64,000 bases of DNA from Paenalcaligenes niemegkensis (GCF_022230885.1 NZ_JAKGCT010000001.1:186001-250000), one strand, 5' to 3'; shown: positions 17,832 to 27,918, numbered from the stretch's first letter. Numbers and translations are program-made. Notes: generated by a model from the letters alone, not told the origin.

Positions 17832-19058
17832 ATGGCTGTTAATCTGCAAATCCCCGCCGAATCCGAGGTTTTTCCGGTGGCTGGTGTAGAAATTGGAATT
17901 ACCTCTGCTGGTATTCGCAAGGCGAATCACCCCGACCTCACGGTGTTCTACCTGGCCAAAAACACGGCGGTGGCCGGGGTGTTTACCACCAACCGTTTTC
18001 GAGCGGCTCCGGTGCAGGTCTGCGAGGCAAACTTAAGCTCCGACACTGAAACTCGTGCTCTGGTCGTGAATACCGGCAATGCAAATGCCGCCACCGGCGA
18101 GCCAGGCATACTTGCTGCGCGTCTCTCCTGTAACGAACTCGCCAAACTACTTGATTTGCGCCCCTCACAAGTTTTGCCATTTTCAACTGGCGTCATTCTT
18201 GAACCGCTTCCTGTAGAAAAGCTGGTTAACAGCCTGCCAGCCGCCGTTGAAAACCTGGGGTCAAACAACTGGTTTGCAGCGGCGCACAGCATCATGACTA
18301 CTGATACACAGCCCAAAATTCACTCACACCAGTTCAAGCTGGGCTCTACAGTCACCACCATTACCGGCATCAGTAAAGGTGCAGGCATGATTAAACCCAA
18401 CATGGCAACCATGCTGGGCTATGTGGCCACCGATGCGGGCGTCGCCCCAGAGCTGCTCAAGGAAATGACGCGATCTATCGCAAATCTGTCGTTTAACCGC
18501 ATTACGGTCGATGGCGATACCTCCACCAACGACTCTTTCATCATTATGGCAACCGGCCAAAACGGTGTGTACATTGACTCGGTTGCCAGTCCGCATTACC
18601 CGGTACTTTACGATGCGCTTGCCAGCGCTGCCCGCGATCTCGCCCAAAAAATTGTTCGCGATGCCGAAGGTGCGACTAAATTCATTACCGTACAGGTAGA
18701 AGAAGCGGCAACCAATGCCGAGGCAGTAAAAGTCGCTTACGCCGTCGCACAATCGCCGCTGGTCAAAACCGCGTTTTATGCTTCAGACCCTAATCTGGGC
18801 CGCATTCTGTGCGCCGTAGGCTATGCGGGCATCGCCGATCTGGATACCTCCACGTTACGAATGTGGCTAGGTGATGTACTGGTATCCGTCGATGGCGGAC
18901 GCAATCCTGCCTACCAAGAGGCCGATGGCCAGCGCGTCATGCAAGAGGCAGAAATCGTCGTGCGTATTGCGCTGGGTCGCGGCACCCATAGCGACACGGT
19001 CTACACCTGCGACTTTTCTCACGAGTATGTAACCATTAACGCCGATTACCGCTCATAG
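17832..19058 (+). CDS. argJ: Bifunctional ornithine acetyltransferase / N-acetylglutamate synthase
   Basis: ArgJ transfers the acetyl group from N-acetylornithine to glutamate in the cyclic arginine pathway. It self-cleaves before a threonine in the KPNMATMLGY motif (here GAGMIKPNMATML), giving alpha and beta chains. Other landmarks are TTNRFRAAPV, VVNTGNANAATGE and FNRITVDGDTSTNDS. The product is 408 residues. The frame is open from 17754, but the ATG at 17832 (MAVNLQIP) follows an AGGTG ribosome site and matches the family start. A hairpin terminator follows, so it is separated from the next operon. Confidence 0.95.
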   Translation: MAVNLQIPAESEVFPVAGVEIGITSAGIRKANHPDLTVFYLAKNTAVAGVFTTNRFRAAPVQVCEANLSSDTETRALVVNTGNANAATGEPGILAARLSCNELAKLLDLRPSQVLPFSTGVILEPLPVEKLVNSLPAAVENLGSNNWFAAAHSIMTTDTQPKIHSHQFKLGSTVTTITGISKGAGMIKPNMATMLGYVATDAGVAPELLKEMTRSIANLSFNRITVDGDTSTNDSFIIMATGQNGVYIDSVASPHYPVLYDALASAARDLAQKIVRDAEGATKFITVQVEEAATNAEAVKVAYAVAQSPLVKTAFYASDPNLGRILCAVGYAGIADLDTSTLRMWLGDVLVSVDGGRNPAYQEADGQRVMQEAEIVVRIALGRGTHSDTVYTCDFSHEYVTINADYRS

Positions 19059-19148
19059 TCGCCGCTTAATTTCTAAGTAGTTACCCCGTAACAGCCCTCT
19101 AATACTCGCAATGCTAATTCTCTTACCCTAATATCTATACGGATAGCT

Positions 19149-19175
19149 AAAAAAGGCGCCTTACAGCGCCTTTAA
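19149..19175 (+). terminator. Rho-independent terminator after argJ
   Basis: AAAGGCGC and GCGCCTTT pair around CTTACA (19152-19173), with an A tract before and a short T run inside and after the stem. It lies 90 nt after argJ and isolates it from the importer operon. Confidence 0.6.
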
Positions 19176-19281
19176 CAAAAATGGGGTTAGCGTATAAAAG
19201 CAAACACTTCACTGCTAAACCAGTTACCAGCACGCGTTTAGTATCGTAGAAATCTGTAGTAGAAGTAGCGGGAGTCGGCTC

Positions 19282-20970
19282 ATGAGGCAACATCAAAGCT
19301 ATGTTCAAGGCAGCACCGAAACGGCATTACTAGAAAACACCATCGGCAATTATTTCGATACGATTGTCGAAAGGCATCCCGATAACATCGCCGTCATTTG
19401 TCATGAAGAAAATGTGCGCTATACCTGGGCTGAACTGCAAAGCAGGGTAGACCACCTGGCTATAGGATTATTAAGCACCGGCCTGCAAAAAGGCGATCGA
19501 CTGGCCCTGTGGGCGCCGAATCGCGCAGAATGGCTGGTGGTACAGCTGGCTAGTGCCAAAGCTGGCCTGATATTGGTGAACATCAATCCGGCGAGCCGTA
19601 GCAGCGAGCTTAAAGACCAGCTTAACGCGGTCTCAGCGACAGCACTGATTCTTCAGCATCGCTTTAAAAGCAGCCATTACGTCGATATGGTTGCACAGAT
19701 TCTGCCAGAAATACTGGTACAAGATAGCGGCACACTACAAGGCGAACAAATTCCTTCATTACGGCACGTAATGGTACTTGGTCCTACAGCCCGGCACTCC
19801 GCTGATGCAACTGCCTACCCTCAAGCCGTTATCGAAATAAATTCGATCATCGATAAAGGAGCAAGTGCCGAACAGATGGTCCTGGGGGTTTTTGCTAACG
19901 ATATCCAGGCTAGCGAGCCCTGCAATATTCAGTTCAGCAGTGCCGCAGGAACCGAAGCGGCGCCCGTTACCCTAAGCCATCATAATATTCTCAACAACGG
20001 CTTTTTCATTGGCGAAACGATCAAGCTCACCCGCAATGACAAGATCTGCCTGCCCGTGCCCCTATTCCATTGCTTTGGTATGGTAATGGGAAACCTCGCA
20101 TGCATCAGCCATGGCAGCACAATGGTATACCCAGCTGCGTCGTTCGACCCCCTCGCCACCCTGGAAGTGATACAGAAAGAACACTGCACTGGCGTTTACG
20201 GCGTGCCAGCCATGTTTATTGGCATGCTGGAGCAACCCGGCTTTGCAGAGTTCAAACTTGACTCCTTGCGCACAGGGATTATGGCCGGTGCCCCTTGCCC
20301 CAGCCATGTCATGCAGCAAGTCATTGACAACATGCACATGCACGAAGTGGTCATCGCCTATGGCATGACCGAATCGTCGCCCGTCTCGTTTATGAGCGAT
20401 CCCGCCACGCCAATCGAGCGCCGAGTCTCCACGGTAGGAACTGTCATGCCTCACGTCGAGGCCAAGGTGATAACTGGCAACGGCTTGACTGCACCATTGG
20501 GAGAGTCGGGTGAGCTTTGCGTGCGGGGCTACCATCTGATGCAAGGTTACTGGGAACGGCCGGAGCTCACTGCTGCTGTAATCGACGAGCAAGGTTGGCT
20601 GCACACGGGTGACCTCGCGGTATTCGACGAGCAGGGCTTTTGCCGCATTGTCGGAAATGCCAAAGACATGATTATCCGAGGTGGTGAAAATATTTACCTC
20701 GCCGAAGTCGCGACATACCTAAACCGCCACCCTGCCATCGACAAGCTGCACCTTATCGGCGTGCCAGACTCCCGTATGGGCGAAGAGCTTTGCGCCTGCG
20801 TACTGCTGCGCCCGGGCCACTCACTGACAGAAGCAGAGTTGCGTCATTTCTGCCAGGATCAAATCGCTCACTACAAAATCCCGCGCCATCTGCGTATTTA
20901 TGACGTTTTTCCCGAGGGCGATACCACTCAGATCAGGCAACAGCTAGCTGACGACTTCGCTAAGCATTAA
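19282..20970 (+). CDS. Acyl-CoA synthetase-family (AMP-binding) protein with degenerate catalytic motifs
   Basis: This 562-residue protein has the full ANL fold of fatty-acyl/aryl-CoA synthetases and closely follows that family. It has VPLFHCFGMVMGNLACISHG, the A5 motif VIAYGMTESSPVSF, GWLHTGDLAVFDEQG, and the hinge region KDMIIRGGENIYLAEV. Two signatures needed for adenylation are lost. The ATP loop, normally TSGTTGxPKG, reads SSAAGTEAAPVTLSHHN (about residues 213-229). The A10 catalytic lysine segment, normally VTGKIQK, reads GDTTQIRQQ near the C terminus. The DNA there shows substitutions, not a frameshift. It heads the importer operon, ahead of an intact synthetase, and may be a non-catalytic partner or a decayed copy. 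Confidence 0.85.
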   Translation: MRQHQSYVQGSTETALLENTIGNYFDTIVERHPDNIAVICHEENVRYTWAELQSRVDHLAIGLLSTGLQKGDRLALWAPNRAEWLVVQLASAKAGLILVNINPASRSSELKDQLNAVSATALILQHRFKSSHYVDMVAQILPEILVQDSGTLQGEQIPSLRHVMVLGPTARHSADATAYPQAVIEINSIIDKGASAEQMVLGVFANDIQASEPCNIQFSSAAGTEAAPVTLSHHNILNNGFFIGETIKLTRNDKICLPVPLFHCFGMVMGNLACISHGSTMVYPAASFDPLATLEVIQKEHCTGVYGVPAMFIGMLEQPGFAEFKLDSLRTGIMAGAPCPSHVMQQVIDNMHMHEVVIAYGMTESSPVSFMSDPATPIERRVSTVGTVMPHVEAKVITGNGLTAPLGESGELCVRGYHLMQGYWERPELTAAVIDEQGWLHTGDLAVFDEQGFCRIVGNAKDMIIRGGENIYLAEVATYLNRHPAIDKLHLIGVPDSRMGEELCACVLLRPGHSLTEAELRHFCQDQIAHYKIPRHLRIYDVFPEGDTTQIRQQLADDFAKH

Positions 20971-21039
20971 GACAACACTGTTTCTATTCTGAGGCCAGGC
21001 GTGCATGCGCGTCAGTGCCAACTAGCAAAGGAATGCGGT

Positions 21040-21845
21040 ATGGGTCGTGCGCTAAAAAATGAGAGCCCTGAGCTGGTTCTAAGCTGCAACAACATCAGTC
21101 GCTGGTTTGGCGGCCTGCAAGCCGTTAAAAATGTAAATCTTGAAATCAGGAAAGGAGAAGTCCTGGGCCTGGTGGGACCAAACGGATCCGGAAAAACCAC
21201 CATCGTAAATGCGATCACCGGTTTTTTCCTCCACAGAAAGGACAGATTCTTTATGAGGGAAAAGCCATTCACCGCCTGCGCCCCCACCAGGTAGCTCAAC
21301 TGAACATAGCACGCACTTTCCAGAATGTCGCGCTCTTCAAAGGCATGACGGTACTGGAAAACATTTTGCTGGGCCGGCATAACTTCATGCGTCCCAGTAT
21401 TTTGGGTGCCATGTTTTATTGGTGGTGGGCTCAAAATGAAGAAATACAGAACCGCAGCAGTGTTGAAAGCATTATTGATCTGCTGCAGTTAGAAGACGTT
21501 CGTGATGAACTGGTAGACGTGATCCCCCTGGGTATACAAAAGCGAGTAGAGCTGGCCCGCGCGCTATGCGCCGAACCCCGCTTCCTGATACTTGATGAGC
21601 CCATGGCTGGCATGAATCAGGAAGAAAAAGAGTATATGGTGCGTTTTATTCTGGATGCCAAGCAGTCATTGGGGCTGACGATATTGCTGATCGAACATCA
21701 TATGGACGTAGTCACAGCGATTTGTGACCGCTTGGTGGTGTTGAATAACGGCGAGAAAATCAAAGAAGGCGAGCCTATGCTTACCATCAGCGACCCGGCC
21801 GTGGTGGCTGCCTACATCGGGAGGGTAGACCATGCTCCAGCCTGA
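21040..21845 (+). CDS. LivG-like ABC transporter ATP-binding protein (frameshifted)
   Basis: This is one of the two ATPases of a LIV/HAAT-type importer. Walker A is GLVGPNGSGKTTIVNAITG. The signature region reads PLGIQKRVELARALCAEP, and Walker B is FLILDEPMAGM followed by the switch histidine in LLIEHHMD. A T run at 21222-21227 lacks one T; restoring it gives TGFFPPQKGQILYEGKAIHRL and about 268 residues. A GTG at 21001 is in frame, but the ATG at 21040 has an AAGGA ribosome site. It overlaps the following synthetase gene by 14 nt. Confidence 0.92.
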
Positions 21846-23790
21846 TGATGCCCGCCAAGCCCATTCGCCCCGCTGGAATCCGGACGATCATCTACTGACG
21901 ATCCTGAATGACAACGCCACTCACCATGGCAGCGATATCGCCATGCGCGAAAGAGATCATGGGATATGGAGGGAGTTCACCTGGTCCCAATACCAGGAAC
22001 ATGTACTCGCCTTTGCAGCAAAACTTGAGGAAGACGGCCTTAGGCAAGGCGATATCGTTCTGGTGCTGGGCGATAACCGGCCTGCACTTTATTTCGGGAT
22101 GCTGGCGGCCATTGCATTACGAGCCATCCCCTCACCCGCTTATCCGGATACCACCCCTGACGAACTCGCCGGCCAGATCGAACGGGAAAAAATTCGCTTT
22201 GCGATTGCTGAAGATCAGGAGCAGGTAGATAAACTTACGCATGTCGCTACGATAAACCCGGTACTGCGCATGACAAAAATAATTTATGACGATGTACGCG
22301 GGCTGCAGTATGCCTCTGATACCAACCTGGTTTCTTACGACGACGTCTTAAAAGCAGGACGCGAGCGACTAGAGCGCAACGCGTCCCTGGCCCAATCGCT
22401 AAGCACCCGCTCCCAGGCTGAAGATATTGCGGCTCTGCTGCATTCCTCCGGCACCACCGGCGCTCCCAAAGGCATACCGCTAAAGCATGGGCATATTCTG
22501 CACGGAGTCAGAAGTGCAGCACAGGCCGGGTATTTTCGTGAAGGTGAGATACACATGGCCTACCTGCCTATTGCGTGGGTAGGAGATTTCATTTTCTCTA
22601 TTGGAGCTGCGCTGGCCTTGCGCTTCATTGTGAACGTACCCGAGCGCCAGGAGACCTCACAGCACGATTTGCGCGAAATAGCCCCTACCCTGTATTTTTG
22701 CTCGCCACGAGCCTGGTCGAATATGCTGACACGCATACAGGTAGGTATGGACGAGTCCACGCCCTTCAAGCGCCGCCTCTACAACCACTTCATGAGCTTC
22801 GCCATTGGTGTGGAGCGTAAGCGGCTGGAGGGCAAATCACCTGGTTTCTTACAAAAACTTTGGTTGAGGGCAGGCAATGTGCTTATCTATGGTCCCATTA
22901 AAGATCACCTAGGTTTATCCAGGGTCACACGTCCCTATACCGCGGGAGAAGCCATAGGCGAAGAGGTTTTCTTGTTCTTCAGGGCTCTGGGATTAAATCT
23001 GCGGCAGTTTTACGGTCAAACCGAAAACTGTGCTCTCGCAGCCGCCCAATCACCCGACGAAGTACAACTACACACCGTCGGACGACCTTTTCCGGGCGTC
23101 GAAATAAAAATTGATGACTCTGGCGAAATCCTTATGCGTGGTGACAACGTCTTTGATGGTTATTACGACCAGCCCGAAGACACCGCCAAAACCTTGAAAA
23201 ATGGGTGGCTACATACCGGGGATGCCGGCTTTTTCGAAGAGGACGGGCAATTAGTGGTGCTGGGCCGCGTTTCAGAAGTGGTACATACTGCGCAGAAAGA
23301 GCGCTTTATTCCCACCTATATAGAGAACCGCCTGCAGTTTAGCCAGTACATTCGTGACGCTTGCGTTTTGGGCGAAGAACGCGATTATTTAAGCAGCATC
23401 ATCTGCATTGATTTCCAGGCGGTTGGCCATTGGGCTGGCGAAAACAATGTGTCTTATTCATCGTACGCAGAATTATCGCAACACCCCGCCGTCTATGATC
23501 TGATCGAATCACTTATCCAGCGCAGCAATCAATTATTGCCGGATGCTTTACGTATTCATCGCTTCATTAATCTGCACAAGGAATTCGATGCAAACGATGG
23601 CGAAGTCACCCGCACCCGCAAACTGCGTCGTAGCGTTATCAACAAGAATTACAAGGTCATTATCGACGCCCTGTACAGCGGGGCAAACGAGATTGAGTTC
23701 GAGGCGCCCATCGTCTATGAAACCGGCGACACGGGGGTTCTGAAGCGTGAGCTGACTATTCGCGACATTGCACCGCTAGGGAGCCAATAA
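21832..23790 (+). CDS. Long-chain-type acyl-CoA synthetase (AMP-forming)
   Basis: This 652-residue AMP-binding ligase activates a carboxylic acid with ATP and CoA. All catalytic signatures are present: LLHSSGTTGAPKGIPLKHGH, FYGQTENCALAAAQSP, GWLHTGDAGFFEEDG, and a C-terminal VTRTRKLRR lysine region. The length and FYGQTE form resemble the long-chain (FadD15/ACSL-like) branch. Being encoded between livG and livH genes, it probably activates the acid that the transporter brings in; fatty and aromatic acids are both possible. It overlaps livG by 14 nt and the permease by one base, so it is part of the operon. Confidence 0.9.
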   Translation: MLQPDDARQAHSPRWNPDDHLLTILNDNATHHGSDIAMRERDHGIWREFTWSQYQEHVLAFAAKLEEDGLRQGDIVLVLGDNRPALYFGMLAAIALRAIPSPAYPDTTPDELAGQIEREKIRFAIAEDQEQVDKLTHVATINPVLRMTKIIYDDVRGLQYASDTNLVSYDDVLKAGRERLERNASLAQSLSTRSQAEDIAALLHSSGTTGAPKGIPLKHGHILHGVRSAAQAGYFREGEIHMAYLPIAWVGDFIFSIGAALALRFIVNVPERQETSQHDLREIAPTLYFCSPRAWSNMLTRIQVGMDESTPFKRRLYNHFMSFAIGVERKRLEGKSPGFLQKLWLRAGNVLIYGPIKDHLGLSRVTRPYTAGEAIGEEVFLFFRALGLNLRQFYGQTENCALAAAQSPDEVQLHTVGRPFPGVEIKIDDSGEILMRGDNVFDGYYDQPEDTAKTLKNGWLHTGDAGFFEEDGQLVVLGRVSEVVHTAQKERFIPTYIENRLQFSQYIRDACVLGEERDYLSSIICIDFQAVGHWAGENNVSYSSYAELSQHPAVYDLIESLIQRSNQLLPDALRIHRFINLHKEFDANDGEVTRTRKLRRSVINKNYKVIIDALYSGANEIEFEAPIVYETGDTGVLKRELTIRDIAPLGSQ

Positions 23791-24674
23791 TGGAATTCGC
23801 GTATTTTATCGAGCTGGTAGTAAACGGTGCCCTGACGGGCCTGATGTATAGCCTGGTAGCTCTGGGGGTTGTGCTGATCTATAAGTCTTCAGGAGTGCCT
23901 AACCTGGCCCAGGGCGCGATGGTCATGTCTGCAGCCTATCTGGTCTGGCTTCTGACCAGCTACGGCTTGCCTGTTTACGTAGCCATCGCAGGCGGACTGC
24001 TGCTGATGTTTGCCTTCGGTATGCTGGCAGAACGCTTTCTTTTACGAAAAATGGTGGGCCAGCCCATCATCATGATCGTGATGCTGACCTTGGGCCTGGA
24101 GATTTTTCTGCGCGGCTTCGGACCTGGTTTCCTGGGCGCTTCACCAAAGACGATTGATATCGGACTTTCGCTTAGCCCGATCATCGTAGGCGACGTTTTC
24201 ATCAATAAAGTGTATTTGGCTGGCGGGGTGATCGCCCTGGCCTTAATTGCCGCTTCTTCTCTCTTCTTCAAAACCCGGCTGGGCACAAAGCTGCGTGCAG
24301 TATCCGACGATCATATCTCGAGCTGGTCGGTGGGTATCTCGGTAGAGCGGGCTATCGGCATTTCATGGGGGCTGGCCGGCCTGTCGGCTATAGCCGCCGG
24401 TGTAGTGTGGGGTTCGGTACAAGGGGTGGACTGGACGCTTTCAGCCTTACTATTCCCTGCCATCGCGGTGGTTATTCTAGGTGGCCTGGATAGCATTCTG
24501 GGCGTGCTGATCGGAGGCCTGATTGTAGGAATTCTAGGCAGCGTCATCCCTGGCTACATCGACGAATATGCTGGCGGGGGCACGCGTGACGTAGTCACCT
24601 CCTTAATCATTCTTTTTACGATTATGTTCCGTCCTTACGGAATCTTTGGTCGTGAAGATATCGAGAGGGTATAA
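23790..24674 (+). CDS. LivH-like ABC transporter permease
   Basis: This is a 294-residue integral membrane permease of the branched-chain amino acid/HAAT family, almost wholly hydrophobic with about eight helices. The family opening ELVVNGALTGLMYSLVALG and the cytoplasmic EAA-like loop around TKLRAVSDDHISSWSVGI are clear. It starts on the last base of the synthetase gene and is 5 nt from the partner permease, so all are co-translated. Confidence 0.92.
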   Translation: MEFAYFIELVVNGALTGLMYSLVALGVVLIYKSSGVPNLAQGAMVMSAAYLVWLLTSYGLPVYVAIAGGLLLMFAFGMLAERFLLRKMVGQPIIMIVMLTLGLEIFLRGFGPGFLGASPKTIDIGLSLSPIIVGDVFINKVYLAGGVIALALIAASSLFFKTRLGTKLRAVSDDHISSWSVGISVERAIGISWGLAGLSAIAAGVVWGSVQGVDWTLSALLFPAIAVVILGGLDSILGVLIGGLIVGILGSVIPGYIDEYAGGGTRDVVTSLIILFTIMFRPYGIFGREDIERV

Positions 24675-24679
24675 CGGCT

Positions 24680-25753
24680 ATGTTTTATCGTCTTTCAGGC
24701 ATCTACCACACACGCTATAAAACAGCGCGGGCGCTATTTCCCATTCCTGCTGACCGACGGCAGGTACTGTTTCTGCTTGTACTGGGCGTGGCAGCTCCTT
24801 TCCTGTTCAGCAACTTCGTTCTTAGCAGCTACTTGCTGCCGTGGATAATTCTCAGCGGCGCGGCATTGTCGCTGACCCTTTTAATGGGTGTCGCAGGCCA
24901 GCTGCACTTCGGCTTTGCCTCAGTGATGGCGATTGGCGCCTACACCAGTATTCACCTAAATCGGGCTGGCGTGCCTCTGGAATTCGCGTTGGTGGGCGCT
25001 GGCCTTGCTTCTGCTCTGATCGGCAGCGTTTTCGGTGCCGCTGCATTGCGCGTCAAGGGGCTGTATCTAGTCATGGCCACCCTGGCTATGCAATACCTTG
25101 TCGACTGGACCATCGTTAATATTCCTGCCATCAGCGGCGGCGCACAAGCAACGCTGCAAACCCCAAGAAGCACTTTCTTATGGTTTTCCTTACAGTCGGA
25201 TATGGCACATTATTACCTCGCGCTGCTATGGACAGTCTTCGTCACCCTGCTGATCCTGAACATCAAGCGCAGCAGCATCGGCCGGGCCTTGGTTGCTGTA
25301 CGTGACAAAGACTATGCGGCAGCCGTTATCGGCATTGACGTGGTTCGCTTTAAGCTTGTGGCTTTCTTTGCCAGCTCCTTTCTAGGCGGCGTAACCGGAG
25401 CCATATTGGCATTCTGCTATTACCAGGCGGTAACTCCGGAACAGTTCAACTTCAACGTGTCGGTGCAGCTGGTAGCCATGGTCCTGGTAGGCGGACTAGG
25501 CAGCGTTCTGGGCTCTTATCTGGGAGCTGGTTTCGTCTTGCTTACCCCAATTTTACTAACCAATATCGTGGTGTATTTAGCAGGGCTGGGCTGGCTCAAT
25601 GTGTCAACAAACCTGGTTGCCCACATTCCTCTCATGATTTACGGCGCATTAATTATCGGTTTTTTACTGTTTGAGCCCTTAGGGCTAGCAAAAATTTACG
25701 ACAACCTGCGTAAATACCTTTTGGTCTGGCCTTTCCGTCAAACCAAACTTTAA
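24680..25753 (+). CDS. LivM-like ABC transporter permease
   Basis: This is the second, 357-residue permease of the same importer. Recognisable parts are GVAGQLHFGFASVMAIGAYT (a LivM hallmark), LRVKGLYLVMATLAMQYL, and the coupling loop SSIGRALVAVRDKDYAAAVIGID. About ten hydrophobic segments are present. The solute-binding protein gene follows after 46 nt with a strong ribosome site. Confidence 0.92.
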   Translation: MFYRLSGIYHTRYKTARALFPIPADRRQVLFLLVLGVAAPFLFSNFVLSSYLLPWIILSGAALSLTLLMGVAGQLHFGFASVMAIGAYTSIHLNRAGVPLEFALVGAGLASALIGSVFGAAALRVKGLYLVMATLAMQYLVDWTIVNIPAISGGAQATLQTPRSTFLWFSLQSDMAHYYLALLWTVFVTLLILNIKRSSIGRALVAVRDKDYAAAVIGIDVVRFKLVAFFASSFLGGVTGAILAFCYYQAVTPEQFNFNVSVQLVAMVLVGGLGSVLGSYLGAGFVLLTPILLTNIVVYLAGLGWLNVSTNLVAHIPLMIYGALIIGFLLFEPLGLAKIYDNLRKYLLVWPFRQTKL

Positions 25754-25799
25754 GCGGCACCCAAAATAATCATCCAGCTCTGCCTTGGAGGAAATAAAC

Positions 25800-27045
25800 A
25801 TGAGACACCCTGTTAAACGACTGCTTAGCTATGCGATTTTAGGCTCAGCCTTACTTAGCCTCGGCGCCCACGCCCAGAAAGCCCCCATCAAATTTGCTGC
25901 ACCGCTCGACTTTACGGCCGTCTACACCTTTTTAACCAATGAATATAACGAAGGACAAAAAGACTACCTTACGCTGATCAACGAACAGGGAGGCATTGAC
26001 GGGCATCTCATCGAATTGAGTGTCTCCGATACGGGGAACCAGCCACAACGGGGCATTGAAGCGTACAACCGTGCCAAGCGTGATGGGGCAATCCTGGTGG
26101 ACTTCTTGAGCACCCCGGTAGCCAGGGCCATGGTGAACCGCGTACTTGAGGACGAAATCGTCATGATTACTGCGCTACATGGACGAGGAGATGCCAGCGA
26201 CGGAAAGACTTTCCCCTATGTTTTTCCGTTGATGGCCACCTATTGGTCACAAGCCGCCATATTAGTGGACTACATGGACAAGGAGGAAGGCGGCCTGAAA
26301 GGTAAAAAAGTTGCACATGTCTACATTGACTCTCCTTTTGGACGCGAGCCCATCCCTGTTCTGGAAGCCTTAGCCAAGAAACTGGATTTCACCTTGCGTA
26401 CTTTCCCTTACGCCAGTCCCGGAACGAGCAAAGCTCGACCTGGTCCGAAGTGCGGCGTTTTCGTCCAGACCAGGTCATTATCTGGGGGCAGGCGGCAGCC
26501 AGGCAGTCTCGGTTCGCGAAGCAATTAGAAACGGCATTAAGCCCGAGCAGGTGCACTCTGTCGTTTGGCTGGCCGAAGCCGATATGAGCACGGTTGGCGC
26601 AGAAACGGCAAAAGGCGTACGTAAATACGAAGCGGCGGCAAGTGGCACTGACACACCTATTATTCAAGAGATTCAAAGCAAGGTCATTGATGCTGGAAAA
26701 GGCGCAGGGCCTAAAGAAAACGTAGGACGAACCTACTACAACGTTGGGGTTGCCACCATGGCTATTTCTGTTGAAGCTGCGCGCCTTGCAATGAAAGAGT
26801 TTGGCCCTCCACTCACAGGCGACAAACTGCGCCAGGGGTTTGAGCTTGTTAAGAACTATGATGCCCAAGGCCTTATTCCTGCCCTTAGCTTCAGCGCCGA
26901 AGACCATCAGGGCGGAGGCTATGGCCGGGTCTCGCACTGGACAGGCGAAAAATGGGAGCCTCTAAGCGATTGGCACCACGCCTATCAAGATGTGGTGTGG
27001 GAGGAAATCAATAAAGACGCCGCTAAATTTAAAGAAGGCCAATAA
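25800..27045 (+). CDS. Periplasmic substrate-binding protein of the LIV-type importer (two frameshifts)
   Basis: This is a type I periplasmic binding protein of the LivJ/LivK class. It begins MRHPVKRLLSYAILGSALLS with a Sec signal ending near AHAQ, after a GGAGG ribosome site. The first half has IKFAAPLDFTAVYTFLT and INEQGGIDGHLIEL. Two shifts follow, near 26418-26424 (short runs CCC-GG-AA) and at G5 26484-26488. Adding one base at each gives SPGNEQSSTWSEVRRFRPDQ, then WGAGGSQAVSVREAIRNG and about 415 residues. The C-terminal half to FKEGQ is intact. The ligand is unknown; operon context points to an acid activated by CoA ligation. Confidence 0.9.
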
Positions 27046-27047
27046 CC

Positions 27048-27832
27048 ATGCTGAACTTGAGTAACGTCGAAGTGGTTTACGATCGCGTTTTTCTGGCGAT
27101 ACGAGGCGTTTCGCTCAAGCTCGATGAAGGCGGCATGATCGCGCTGCTCGGTTCTAATGGCGCAGGGAAAAGCACAACGCTAAAAGCCATTAGCGGCTTG
27201 CTTGCGCCAGAGCGAGGCTATGTGACCCGCGGCAGCATTGAGTTCATGGGTGAAGACGTCTTGCCTTACGGCGCGGCCAAGCGCGTTGGCATGGGCCTGG
27301 TTCATGTCATGGAGGGACGACGAATCTTCGGGCACCTCAGCCCGGACGATAACCTAGTCGCCGCATTCAAAAGCGGTGGCTCTACTGCCCGGCTAAACGA
27401 GCTGCGAGAAATGGTCTATGCCTATTTTCCGCGTCTCACAAAATTCGGAAATACCAAAGCCGGTTATTTATCGGGGGAGAACAGCAAATGCTGGCGATTG
27501 GCCGCGCATTGATGACCGAGCCCAGGCTGCTGATGCTTGATGAACCCAGCCTCGGCTTATCCCCCATACTCGTGCAAGAGATTTTTGCCATCATCCGGGA
27601 CATCAACCGCGAAACCAACATGAGCGTACTCTTGGTCGAACAAAACGCAGCGGCGGCCCTGGAGGTGGTTGACCACGCTTATTTAATTGAAAATGGTCAC
27701 GTAGTCATGAGCGGTGCAGCGGCTACGCTGAAATCCAATCCGGATGTGCAGGATTTCTACCTGGGCGGTAGTGAACGCGTGAACTATCACGAGGTAAAAC
27801 ACTATCGCAGACGCAAGCGCTGGCTTGCCTGA
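27048..27832 (+). CDS. LivF-like ABC transporter ATP-binding protein (frameshifted)
   Basis: This is the second ATPase of the importer. Walker A is LLGSNGAGKSTTLKAISG; after repair the signature is YLSGGEQQMLAIGRALM; Walker B is LLMLDEPSLGLSP. The frame breaks in GGGGG at 27473-27477, where the written sequence reads SGENSKCW. One more G restores SGGEQQ and about 261 residues. It lies 2 nt after the binding-protein stop and is the last gene of the operon, followed by a strong terminator. Confidence 0.93.
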
Positions 27833-27883
27833 AAGGCTATCCTTTGGCTGAACACCCGATAGCAGCTTGTCATTCTTAATGGC

Positions 27884-27918
27884 AAAAACCCTCTGCCGGA
27901 AAGCAGAGGGTTTTTGTT
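27884..27918 (+). terminator. Rho-independent terminator of the importer operon
   Basis: AAAACCCTCTGC (27885-27896) pairs with GCAGAGGGTTTT (27903-27914) around a 6-nt loop, and a T run ends the stem. It is 52 nt after the livF-like stop. Confidence 0.85.

Noticed and set aside
20062..20604. 180-codon minus-strand frame opposite the first acyl-CoA synthetase
   Set aside because: Antisense shadow; the sense strand encodes recognisable ANL motifs throughout.
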